Positions 34,596-42,867 of a DNA stretch of 64,000 bases are shown here, piece after piece; positions within the stretch are counted from its first letter, which is position 1; each line of letters begins with the position of its first letter. Under the pieces are notes generated by a model. The model saw only the letters and a list, made by a program, of their open reading frames with translations. It was not told the origin of the DNA and searched no databases. This DNA is from Gemmatimonadales bacterium UBA2982. Its GTDB lineage: Bacteria > Gemmatimonadota > Gemmatimonadetes > Longimicrobiales > Gaopeijiaceae. The position numbers and the translations under genes were made by a program. Location of the stretch: NCBI GenBank assembly GCA_002347035.1, contig DEAM01000026.1:1-64000 (forward strand). The letters run 5' to 3'.

Positions 34596-35291
34596 TCAGG
34601 CGCTCCGACCCGTTTCGATTGCGTGTAGTGTGTCGACCATCTTTTGCGCTGACTCCTCCATATCGATGACCATTCCATCGATCTTCGCCACGAAGTAGTT
34701 ATGCCCAATCGACACCGGAATAGCGATCATAAGGCCGGCCGCAGTCGTGAGTAATGCAACCTTGATACCGCCAGCAACCAGGGTTGCCTCAACCTCACCA
34801 GCCGCCTCAATAGACTGGAAAGCGAGAATCATACCGATCACCGTGCCAAGGAAACCGAGAAGAGGTGCAATATTGGTCAGCGTCGCCAACACTACTAGCC
34901 AACTCTCGAGCTTGCTCATTTCAATGAGGCCCTGGTTTTCGATGGCCTTCATTACTCGATCCGTACCCTCGTCATGTCGCTCAAGCCCCGCATTCAGAAT
35001 CTTTGCTGCTGGAGCATCAGTCTCTCGAGTGAGTTCAAGGGCTTCTCCAATCCGTTGCTGGGTAAGAAGCTCGTCAACCTCCTTAAGGATACCGCGTGTC
35101 TTAACCGCCTTCACCGTTAGCGATATGAACTTTAATATGATGACGACGATGCCGAGACCGAGGCAAAAGGCCAGCGGCCAGCGCATGAAGCCCGTGTCCC
35201 CCCATAGCTGGTTGACCTGCTCCCCAAACGTCAATTCAGGAGCATCGATACCCGGTATCTGCAGCAGGGCGGAGTAGAGTTGCATCACCAA
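34596..35291 (-). CDS. MotA/TolQ/ExbB-type proton channel protein
   Basis: A 231-residue inner-membrane protein with three hydrophobic segments (about 38-60, 135-160, 175-200), as in ExbB and TolQ. The conserved stretch LATLTNIAPLLGFLGTVIGMI followed by GGIKVALLTTAAGLMIAIP is clear. Such proteins make the proton channel that powers TonB or Tol. No ExbD/TolR or TonB gene is next to it; it stands alone with its own terminator. TTG at 35291 sits 6 nt after GGAGG; GTG at 35288 or ATG at 35285 are alternatives. Confidence 0.88.
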   Translation of the reverse strand: MVMQLYSALLQIPGIDAPELTFGEQVNQLWGDTGFMRWPLAFCLGLGIVVIILKFISLTVKAVKTRGILKEVDELLTQQRIGEALELTRETDAPAAKILNAGLERHDEGTDRVMKAIENQGLIEMSKLESWLVVLATLTNIAPLLGFLGTVIGMILAFQSIEAAGEVEATLVAGGIKVALLTTAAGLMIAIPVSIGHNYFVAKIDGMVIDMEESAQKMVDTLHAIETGRSA

Positions 35292-35404
35292 GGGGGACCT
35301 CCAACGAAAGTTCTAGTTTTAGCATGATAGAGCCCCTCCACAGCCATAACCGCGGAAGGGCCGGAATACAGAGGGAGGCAAATTGGTCTGGACTCCTGAG
35401 GGTG

Positions 35405-36415
35405 TCAACCCCGGATTCCTACCACGGCGTCCTGGTGATGGCAGGCTGTGAAATGCCCTTGCCGCGTAGTGTCTAGAATCGGCACCTCACCCTTGCACTG
35501 CTCATCCTTACCAAAGTGAGGACAGCGCGGATGAAAAGAACACCCGGTCGGGGGATTAATAGGGCTTGGAACATCCCCCTCCAGCACAATCCGCTCTCTG
35601 TCATCGCGATTGATCGGGTCGGGCCTAGGAACTGCTGAAAGTAACGCTCGTGTGTACGGATGCCGTGGCTCACTGTAAATATGGTTAGCATCGGCAATTT
35701 CAACGATTCGGCCAAGATACATCACGGCTACGCGATCACTCACGTGCTCGACCAAAGCTAGATCGTGCGCGATAAATAGGTACGTGAGGCCGAGCTCCTG
35801 CTGGAGGTCATCCAAGAGGTTCACCACCTGTGCCTGCACTGACACGTCCAATGCACTCACAGGCTCATCTAGAACGAGAAAGTCAGGCTCGACGGAGAGT
35901 GCCCGAGCGATCCCGAGACGCTGGCGCTGTCCCCCACTGAATTCGTGAGGATAGCGATCAACATGCTCCGATCGAAGTCCCACTAACTCTAGAAGCTCAA
36001 CTGCCCTCCCGCGTCTGTTTGTTTTTGCTAGACCGTGTACGTGAAGAACTTCCTCCAGCATTGCCCCCACCGAAAGGCGAGGGTTAAGTGATCCGAAAGG
36101 GTCTTGGAATACAAACTGCGCCCGGCGGCGGAATGCCCTAAGTCTTTCATCGTCCATCGCCCCAACATCCTCACCATCGAACCGAACCACACCCGCTGTT
36201 GCTTCAAGTAAGCGCAGTACCGTGCGAGCTGTTGTAGACTTGCCACAGCCTGATTCCCCGACTAACCCGAGAGTCTCTCCTCGCCATAAATCGAAGCTGA
36301 TACCGTCTACCGCTCGGACGTGGCCGACTACCTTACCAAAAGCGCCACGCCTGACCGGAAAATGCTGCTTCAAGCTGCGAACTTCGAGCAAGGGACGTGC
36401 GCTGCGATCGACCAC
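35405..36415 (-). CDS. oppF: oligopeptide/dipeptide ABC importer ATPase, OppF/DppF-type
   Basis: A 336-residue ATPase. Walker A GESGCGKST (about 55-63), signature FSGGQRQRLGIARAL, Walker B FLVLDEPVSALDVSVQAQ, and the C-terminal oligopeptide extension with CSFHPRCPHFGKDEQC, the cysteines of which can hold an iron-sulfur cluster in some members. The GTG start overlaps the OppD stop by one base (TAGTG). It works as a pair with OppD to power uptake through OppB/OppC. Peptide against other substrates (nickel, sugars) cannot be told from ATPase sequence. Confidence 0.92.
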   Translation of the reverse strand: MVDRSARPLLEVRSLKQHFPVRRGAFGKVVGHVRAVDGISFDLWRGETLGLVGESGCGKSTTARTVLRLLEATAGVVRFDGEDVGAMDDERLRAFRRRAQFVFQDPFGSLNPRLSVGAMLEEVLHVHGLAKTNRRGRAVELLELVGLRSEHVDRYPHEFSGGQRQRLGIARALSVEPDFLVLDEPVSALDVSVQAQVVNLLDDLQQELGLTYLFIAHDLALVEHVSDRVAVMYLGRIVEIADANHIYSEPRHPYTRALLSAVPRPDPINRDDRERIVLEGDVPSPINPPTGCSFHPRCPHFGKDEQCKGEVPILDTTRQGHFTACHHQDAVVGIRG

Positions 36416-37410
36416 TAGCCCGCACCAGTCAAATTAACTGCTTCAGTCTTGCAGCACCGTGAAGACCGGCCCGCACTCTCGAGGGTCACTAGAGCTTGCT
36501 CTTCCTCACAGCCGTCTCCCGCTTCCGGACATCGCTCCCGAAATCGACAGCCCCGCGGCCAGTCCACTGGATTAGGAACTGTACCAGAAATTGAATTAAG
36601 GCGGCGCCCCGAGTTTGTCACAGAAGGCAATGAAGCTAGTAAGCCCCTCGTGTAAGGATGCGCAGGCTCAGTGAAAATCTCATTTACCGTACCTGTTTCA
36701 ATCACCTGGCCGGCATACATAACCACAACACGGTCACACACCTCTGCCACAACCCCCAGATCATGGGTGATCAGTAACACTGCCATCCCATGACTAAGGC
36801 TCAGTTCTTCGAGTAGTTCAAGGATCTGAGCCTGAATCGTGACATCTAAGGCTGTAGTGGGTTCATCGGCGATGAGAAGCTTCGGCTCACATGAAAGGGC
36901 CATTGCGATCATAACGCGCTGGCGCATACCCCCAGATAGCTGATGAGGGTACTCCGCTACCCGGCGATCCGGGGCAGGAATACCAACCTCGTCCAATAGA
37001 CGGATTGCTTCATCCCTAGCCTCTTTGCGGCCCATTCTGCGATGTACCCTGAGGACTTCGGCGATCTGGTCGCCAACAGAATAGACTGGGTTAAGGGAAC
37101 TCATTGGCTCTTGGAAGATCATTGAAATCTTGTTCCCTCGAAGATTCCGCATCCGTCCTTCATCCGCACCTATGATCTCGTCACCCAAGAATTTCACTGA
37201 ACTTCCGGCCATGATTTGGGCGGGGGGCTCTGGTAGAAGGCCCAGTACTGATAGTGAAGTTACAGTCTTCCCACACCCCGACTCGCCAACAATCCCTAGA
37301 GTCTCTCCCTCATTCACCTCAAAAGAGACACCATCCACAGCCTTAACTACGCCCTGATCCGTAAAGAAGTACGTGCGTAGGTCCTGTACTCTGAGCATAG
37401 GCTCCATCAT
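36415..37410 (-). CDS. oppD: oligopeptide/dipeptide ABC importer ATPase, OppD/DppD-type
   Basis: A 331-residue ATPase. Walker A GESGCGKTV (about 38-46; Thr at the Ser/Thr position), Q-loop MIFQEPMSSLNPVYSVGDQI, signature LSGGMRQRVMIAMAL, Walker B LLIADEPTTALDVTIQAQ, and the C-terminal CRFRERCPEAGDGC. The ATG at 37410 overlaps the OppC stop as ATGA; a second ATG follows directly. It forms the heteromeric motor with OppF. Confidence 0.93.
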   Translation of the reverse strand: MMEPMLRVQDLRTYFFTDQGVVKAVDGVSFEVNEGETLGIVGESGCGKTVTSLSVLGLLPEPPAQIMAGSSVKFLGDEIIGADEGRMRNLRGNKISMIFQEPMSSLNPVYSVGDQIAEVLRVHRRMGRKEARDEAIRLLDEVGIPAPDRRVAEYPHQLSGGMRQRVMIAMALSCEPKLLIADEPTTALDVTIQAQILELLEELSLSHGMAVLLITHDLGVVAEVCDRVVVMYAGQVIETGTVNEIFTEPAHPYTRGLLASLPSVTNSGRRLNSISGTVPNPVDWPRGCRFRERCPEAGDGCEEEQALVTLESAGRSSRCCKTEAVNLTGAG

Positions 37411-38540
37411 GTCCGAAGCCTTGGGTCGAGCGCGTCCCTAAGACCATCACCCACTAGGTTAAAGGCAAGAACCGTGAAAACGATGGCGAGGCCTGGAAAC
37501 GTGGAAAGCCACCAGGCACCGAGAAGATCATCTCTCCCGACCGCAACCATCGTCCCCCAAGATGGGGTGGGCGGCTGAACCCCAAGGCCAAGAAAAGAAA
37601 GACCGGCCTCAAGTACGATGGTATTACCTATACCCAACGTGGCCGCTACGATGACCGGCCCGAGCGCGTTCGGGATAAGATGCCGGAGGATGATCCTGCG
37701 TTTCGAATAACCTAGGACAGTCGCAGCCTGAATGAACTCCCGCTCACGGAGACTAAGCACTTCGCCACGGACAATTCGCGCAGTACCAGGCCATAGGGTA
37801 AGCCCAAGGACCGCGACAATCATAAAAATGGAAGACCCAAAAAGCCCGATGATCGTGATCAACAGAACCAGGCGTGGAAACGAGATTACTATGTCTACAA
37901 ACCTCATAATCAGTCCATCCACAATCCCGCCCATGAATCCCGCTACCGCCCCAAGTAGGGTGCCTATGGTTACGCTGATACTGACCGCGACGAAGCCAAT
38001 CGCCAAAGATATACGGGCCCCGTACAAGAGACGAGAAAGCACGTCCCTGGCGTAATTATCTGTCCCGAGGGGATGTACAGTAGATAGTCCTACATACCGC
38101 TCAGTGATCAAATTCCCCTGAAACGCCGGGTCATATGGAGCCAGCAGAGGAGTAAGGAGGGCTACTAAATAGAGAGCAATGATGACGATCAGGCCGGCTA
38201 CTGCCGTGTGGTTCTTAGAAAAAGCTCTAGCCGCCAAATCCCACTGACTGACTCCAATACCTAGCGGACGATCCGACCCTGAGACGTCCCGCCACGACCA
38301 AGTCCAAGCCACTATAAGAGACACCACTAAGGTCACTAAGGCCAAACTTTGGTCCCACGCGCCCCCTAGCGCACCAATTACACGCTCGTAGCGGGCCGTC
38401 AGAACCCAGAGGCAGCCAAGCCAAGTAAGAAGAACAGTCCAGCCCGTCCCCCAGCGCCCGGTCAATAGTTGCGGCAGGCCAGGAAGGGCAGCGGATACGA
38501 CTCTCCATCGCCTACGGGCAACTAAGAACCCGTCACTCAT
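37407..38540 (-). CDS. oppC: oligopeptide/dipeptide ABC importer permease, OppC/DppC-type, long N-terminus
   Basis: A 377-residue inner-membrane permease. From about residue 105 it is a normal OppC/DppC (FSKNHTAVAGLIVI, then HPLGTDNYARDVLSRLLYGARISL and the EAA loop near REFIQAATVLGYSKRRIILRHL). The first about 100 residues add two to three further hydrophobic stretches (LLTWLGCLWVL, LVTLVVSLIVAWTW) that the family does not usually have. It overlaps the OppB stop by eight bases. The extra helices may be a fused membrane module; their role is unknown. Confidence 0.9.
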   Translation of the reverse strand: MSDGFLVARRRWRVVSAALPGLPQLLTGRWGTGWTVLLTWLGCLWVLTARYERVIGALGGAWDQSLALVTLVVSLIVAWTWSWRDVSGSDRPLGIGVSQWDLAARAFSKNHTAVAGLIVIIALYLVALLTPLLAPYDPAFQGNLITERYVGLSTVHPLGTDNYARDVLSRLLYGARISLAIGFVAVSISVTIGTLLGAVAGFMGGIVDGLIMRFVDIVISFPRLVLLITIIGLFGSSIFMIVAVLGLTLWPGTARIVRGEVLSLREREFIQAATVLGYSKRRIILRHLIPNALGPVIVAATLGIGNTIVLEAGLSFLGLGVQPPTPSWGTMVAVGRDDLLGAWWLSTFPGLAIVFTVLAFNLVGDGLRDALDPRLRT

Positions 38541-39519
38541 ACCTGATCCGAGGGTCGATCACCGCGTAGAGTACATCCGCAATGAGGTTCGCAACCACAA
38601 CCATAGATGCGAAGAAGAAGGTCCCAGCCATCACCAATGGATAATCTCTGATGAAGATGGCATCGTAGATCGTCCGCCCCATACCAGGCCAGGCAAAGAT
38701 CGTCTCAATGAAAATTGTCCCACTAAAAAGGACTGGGATATACAAGCCGACCAGTGTGATTACTGGAATTAAAGCATTACGGAGCGCATGCTTGAAAACC
38801 ACGACTGCCTCCGACAACCCCTTCGCCTTTGCTGTTCGGACGTAATCCTGTCGTATCACTTCGAGCATGCTACCGCGCATGTAGCGAGCAATGCCTGCAG
38901 TGAGAACCAGTGCAAGAGATAGGGTTGGTAACACGAGGTGCATCACCCGGTCCCGGACCTTTTCGCCGAAAGTCAGGAAATCGTAGTCCACACTTACTAT
39001 CCCGGAAGCTGGGAACCAGATTGGCAAGTCCCACACATTACGGGCAAAAAGACTAAGAGTCAGAATCAGCATTAGAGCGAGCCAGAAGGACGGCATCGAG
39101 TAAAAGAAGAGCAATACGACGCTCATTGCTGAATCCATGATAGAGTACTGCCGGACAGCCTGTATCGTCCCGATGATTATGCCGAAAAGGAATGCTACAA
39201 AGAGCGCGCAAGCAGACAGGATGAGTGTATTAGGCAGGAAATCCACCAGCACTTCCAGGACCGGCCGAGAGTGTGAAATAGAGTGACCGAAGTCGCCGGT
39301 AAGCATCGCACCCAACCAACGCAGATAGCGCACGTGTACGGGTTGATCCAAACCAAAGTTGATGCGCATCTGCTCGATGACATCCTGGGTCATCCCAGGT
39401 GACAGGAAGTATAGGGTCGGATCACCCGGAGCTAGGTTGACCGCAAAAAAGACGATCGTGGCAATTCCAAGTACAAGCGGGATTGCACTTAGCAATCGTC
39501 TAATGATGTATCTCGTCAT
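38533..39519 (-). CDS. oppB: oligopeptide/dipeptide ABC importer permease, OppB/DppB-type
   Basis: A 328-residue inner-membrane permease with about six helices. The N-terminus RRLLSAIPLVLGIATIVFF is typical of OppB/DppB, as are NLAPGDP and the EAA-loop region YVRTAKAKGLSEAVVVFKHALRNALIP. It starts with ATG at 39519, 43 nt after the binding-protein gene, and ends inside the OppC start region. Confidence 0.93.
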   Translation of the reverse strand: MTRYIIRRLLSAIPLVLGIATIVFFAVNLAPGDPTLYFLSPGMTQDVIEQMRINFGLDQPVHVRYLRWLGAMLTGDFGHSISHSRPVLEVLVDFLPNTLILSACALFVAFLFGIIIGTIQAVRQYSIMDSAMSVVLLFFYSMPSFWLALMLILTLSLFARNVWDLPIWFPASGIVSVDYDFLTFGEKVRDRVMHLVLPTLSLALVLTAGIARYMRGSMLEVIRQDYVRTAKAKGLSEAVVVFKHALRNALIPVITLVGLYIPVLFSGTIFIETIFAWPGMGRTIYDAIFIRDYPLVMAGTFFFASMVVVANLIADVLYAVIDPRIRYE

Positions 39520-39562
39520 CCTAGCACATCAGAAGCTCGAGGGCGCTGTGAGGTCGACCAGA

Positions 39563-41284
39563 TCAGCGGCTTGCGGGATCCAAATACCAGTCCTTGATAT
39601 TTAGCCACTCACCACGTGCATCCATCTCGACCCCCTTCACGCGCCGATTGACACCCTCAAGTCGATCTGGAAAATAGAAGTAGGTATAAGGCTGCTCCTC
39701 AATGAGGAGTTCTTGGTACTCCCTCCATAGCGCCATGGCCTCTGTCCGGTCTGCTGTAATACTGAGCTCTTCGAGAAGTCGGTCGATATCCCCGTTGTCC
39801 GTACCTGACCATGCATAGGGCTGATTGATACGCTCAGAATGAAAGAGGTCGATATCGTCTAGCTTGAACTCCACCACCCAACCCATAACCACACCATCGA
39901 AGTCTCGAAGATCTGGTGTGTTGATTTGTTGGAGCAACGTCCCCCACTCAACCACCTGCGGCTGAACCTCGACGCCCACTGCACTTAGTTGCTGTTGCAT
40001 AATTTCCGCGATGTCCTGCCGCTGCTGGTTCCCTGTGTTGTACTTGATGGATAATGACAAACGTGTGCCGTCTTCCGACTCACGCACGCCATCCCCATCG
40101 CGGTCTTGCCATCCTGCCTCCTCGAGCAGAGCCCGAGCACCATCAGGGTCGTATGCTAAGGAAGGCATTGAGCCTGGATCGTATGCCCAGTGGAAGGGCG
40201 GAACACCTGTATTCGCAACCTGCCCATAACCCTGGAGAATCGCTTCAACGATCTCAGCCCTGTTTGTCCCTATAGTTATGGCACGTCGGACACGGGGATC
40301 GGCAAGCTGCGGTTTCCGTGCATTCCAACCAACGAACACATAACTCCTGCCTGAAAAATTTAGTAACTCAAGGTTCTGATTATCGATTATCTGTTGAGCT
40401 TGATCCGGACGCGGTGCTATGTACACATCGATATTTTCGATGAGTAGCTCGGTGAGAAGAGTCGTCTGCTCTGGGATTACTCGGTAAACGTAGCGGTCTA
40501 AAAATGGACGGCCGCCGAGGGCTTCTGGGAATGCCGGATTAGCCTCGAAAACCCATCGGTCCTGCGGGACGTGCTGCGCAAACACGAAGGGGCCATTGCC
40601 GACAGGACACTGCGTGCCATACGGATGCAGCTTCAGTTGATCACGCGGAACATCACCTAAGAGGTGTTCCGGCAGGATCCCAAGCGTGCGGAACGGGTCC
40701 ATAAAATCGGCATGCGGCTCTAACAGGATGCGAATCGTAAAGTCGTCGACAACCTCCACGCCATCTGGACCCTTAACGTAATGGTCCCAGAATGCAGCGT
40801 TTGGGAAAGCTGTGAGCGGATCGGTGACAGCTTCGTACGTGAAAGCTACGTCATGGGCATCGGTCTGTTCTCCATCGTGCCAACGCACGTCCTGCCGAAT
40901 ATGGAACGTGACGGCTCGCCCATCAGGAGCAACCTCCCAATCCTCCGCGAGATACGCGCGTGGCTCACCACCTGCATCGTAGTTGATCAAGGTCATCAGA
41001 CCAACGAATTGCTGATGCTGCGCGTCAGTATAGTTAGAAGACACGGCTGAGTTTAAACCATCGGGCATGTCACCGATCGTACCCAGAACCACGGTGCCTC
41101 CGTAGCGTGGCTCATCAGGAATCGGATGAGCTTCACGCGCCTCAGCCATGAACGTCTCGACTGCCGGGATTACCTGTTGGCAAAATGGATCATTCGAGCC
41201 GATGCCGGCATCACTACCCCCACAGGATGACAGGCCCAACACAGCTCCAAGTCCTATCAAACCTTTCTTAAATAATTCTTTCAT
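39563..41284 (-). CDS. oppA: peptide/nickel-type ABC importer binding lipoprotein
   Basis: A 573-residue family 5 solute-binding protein. The ATG at 41284 overlaps the lipoate-ligase stop (ATGA) and gives a good lipoprotein signal, GAVLGLSSC with C21; the frame extends five codons further. The family 5 signature region is visible (YLAEDWEVAPDGRAVTFHIRQDVRWHD-type block, split here as LAEDWEVAPDGRAVTFHIRQ). It captures the substrate, most often peptides, for OppB/C/D/F. A large exported M28 peptidase is encoded elsewhere in the window, which fits peptide scavenging. Confidence 0.92.
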   Translation of the reverse strand: MKELFKKGLIGLGAVLGLSSCGGSDAGIGSNDPFCQQVIPAVETFMAEAREAHPIPDEPRYGGTVVLGTIGDMPDGLNSAVSSNYTDAQHQQFVGLMTLINYDAGGEPRAYLAEDWEVAPDGRAVTFHIRQDVRWHDGEQTDAHDVAFTYEAVTDPLTAFPNAAFWDHYVKGPDGVEVVDDFTIRILLEPHADFMDPFRTLGILPEHLLGDVPRDQLKLHPYGTQCPVGNGPFVFAQHVPQDRWVFEANPAFPEALGGRPFLDRYVYRVIPEQTTLLTELLIENIDVYIAPRPDQAQQIIDNQNLELLNFSGRSYVFVGWNARKPQLADPRVRRAITIGTNRAEIVEAILQGYGQVANTGVPPFHWAYDPGSMPSLAYDPDGARALLEEAGWQDRDGDGVRESEDGTRLSLSIKYNTGNQQRQDIAEIMQQQLSAVGVEVQPQVVEWGTLLQQINTPDLRDFDGVVMGWVVEFKLDDIDLFHSERINQPYAWSGTDNGDIDRLLEELSITADRTEAMALWREYQELLIEEQPYTYFYFPDRLEGVNRRVKGVEMDARGEWLNIKDWYLDPASR

Positions 41285-42105
41285 TTTCGCCACGTCCATG
41301 ACGTCTTATTGTAACGCTCATTTTCGAGTCGGCCTGCAGTTTCAATCTCTTCGTGCGTATACCCTACTGAAGCCCACTTGCCCCCTAAGTGACCCTTTAG
41401 GTTCACTGCAACAGCTCTAGCTACAAAATCAGGGCTTGTGGCACCCACCAACTCCCTCAGGGTCACTGACGTTGCCCGGCTACTCGTATCTCCGAATAGG
41501 CCATCAAGTTGCGACTGATCTCCGTCCAAGAGTATAGAACCATGCTGTAGCAACCTGCCGCCAATTCTAGCCTGCGCACTTCCCACAAGTTTCCGACCAT
41601 TTGCAGTGACTTCCCCGGCCGCAGGTGACTGGAAGCAAGGTCCAGATGATAACGGCTGGCACTGCCTGTCCTTAGACAAAGTCACCGGTGCATTCAGCGA
41701 AATGAGAGCCTTTGCCAATGTTCTATTGATCTCTTCGTAAATTTCTCTAGGTCTAACGGTCTCCCTAAGTGGTATAACTATTGAGTAAGTCAGTTCCTTA
41801 TCATGCAGAACGGCACGACCACCAGTAGGTCTGCGCACGTACTCGAAGTTAGTGCTGCACACCACCTGTTCACTGTAACGACCGACCGCTGGCTCGTTCC
41901 TGCCGAAAGACACTGTAGGTCGCTTCCAGCTATACAATCGCAAGACCCCTTCATTCCGAGGCAAACACACCGCGAGCGCATGATCGAGTGCCATATTACG
42001 CGGACCTGAACGCGGCACATCATGGATCAAACGCCACGAGATCTCTGGGGCTACCATCGATCGTTGCGAGCAGAGCCTAGAGACCAAAACGCTCAGAACT
42101 CCCAA
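41281..42105 (-). CDS. lipoate-protein ligase A family protein
   Basis: A 274-residue protein of the BPL/LplA superfamily. Seen: VRRPTGGRAVLHDKELTYS (lipoate-binding loop) and GRKLVGSAQAR with the catalytic Lys, LLQHGSILLD. Members either ligate lipoate or move octanoyl groups (LipM) to lipoyl domains. GcvH, which needs a lipoyl lysine, is encoded about 4 kb upstream on the same strand. The TTG at 42105 overlaps the upstream gene by 13 nt; ATG at 42057 is an alternative start. Ligase against octanoyltransferase cannot be decided by eye. Confidence 0.85.
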   Translation of the reverse strand: MGVLSVLVSRLCSQRSMVAPEISWRLIHDVPRSGPRNMALDHALAVCLPRNEGVLRLYSWKRPTVSFGRNEPAVGRYSEQVVCSTNFEYVRRPTGGRAVLHDKELTYSIVIPLRETVRPREIYEEINRTLAKALISLNAPVTLSKDRQCQPLSSGPCFQSPAAGEVTANGRKLVGSAQARIGGRLLQHGSILLDGDQSQLDGLFGDTSSRATSVTLRELVGATSPDFVARAVAVNLKGHLGGKWASVGYTHEEIETAGRLENERYNKTSWTWRK

Positions 42106-42776
42106 ACATCTCCCGGCATCATGATCTCAACCCTAGCCCGATCACCTACAGCAGCCTTAAAAGCTCCGACATCTTGCACAATCAAGGGCCAGGTATCGTA
42201 ATGCATCGGGATCACAACCTCGGGCTCAATAAACTCAACTGCCCTAACCGCATCTTCTGGACCCATTGTGAAGCGATCACCGATGGGTAGCATTGCAACA
42301 TCGACTTTCCCTTTGAGTAACTGCATATCCATAGTCAGGCCTGTGTCACCCGCATGATAAAAGCGCTGTCCACTGGCAAAGTTGATTAGCACCCCCGCGG
42401 ATACAGATGTGAAGGCCTCTCCACCCGGTAGCTGAACGATACCACCGTGCGGTGAATTAGTGAGCTTCACATAACCAAACGGGAACTGCACCCCGCCACC
42501 GATGTGCTGAGGGCTCGCCGGGAATCCCTTGCTCTCCATATAGGCGGCAATCTCAAATGTGGAAATAACCGTTGCGTTGGTCTTCTCAGCCAGCGGAATA
42601 AGGTCTGCAACATGGTCGGCATGACCATGGGTTACAAGAATGAAGTCAGCCTCGACATCCTCGACGGCAAGTTTGGTAGCTGGATTATCTGAGAAGTACG
42701 GATCAATCACCAACTTGCTACCATCATCCGCCTCAATAGAGCACGTGGCGTGCCCATGGAACGTCAACTTTGCCAT
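42093..42776 (-). CDS. UPF0173 metallo-beta-lactamase-fold hydrolase
   Basis: A 227-residue metal-dependent hydrolase. KLTFHGHATCSIE at the start and VTHGHADHVADLIPLA (about 49-64) are the UPF0173 hallmarks; further metal ligands are in FYHAGDTGL and IPMHYDTWP. The fold hydrolyses esters, thioesters or phosphodiesters, but the natural substrate of UPF0173 proteins is not established. It lies between gcvP (91-nt gap) and the lipoate ligase (overlap). Confidence 0.92.
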   Translation of the reverse strand: MAKLTFHGHATCSIEADDGSKLVIDPYFSDNPATKLAVEDVEADFILVTHGHADHVADLIPLAEKTNATVISTFEIAAYMESKGFPASPQHIGGGVQFPFGYVKLTNSPHGGIVQLPGGEAFTSVSAGVLINFASGQRFYHAGDTGLTMDMQLLKGKVDVAMLPIGDRFTMGPEDAVRAVEFIEPEVVIPMHYDTWPLIVQDVGAFKAAVGDRARVEIMMPGDVWEF

Positions 42777-42867
42777 AAACCCTCTCTCTCAGATCGGAAT
42801 AAGAAGACCTTAGTAATCATGTAATCGGCCTTAGGTCAATCAACGATCGATAGACATTCTATCTGGG

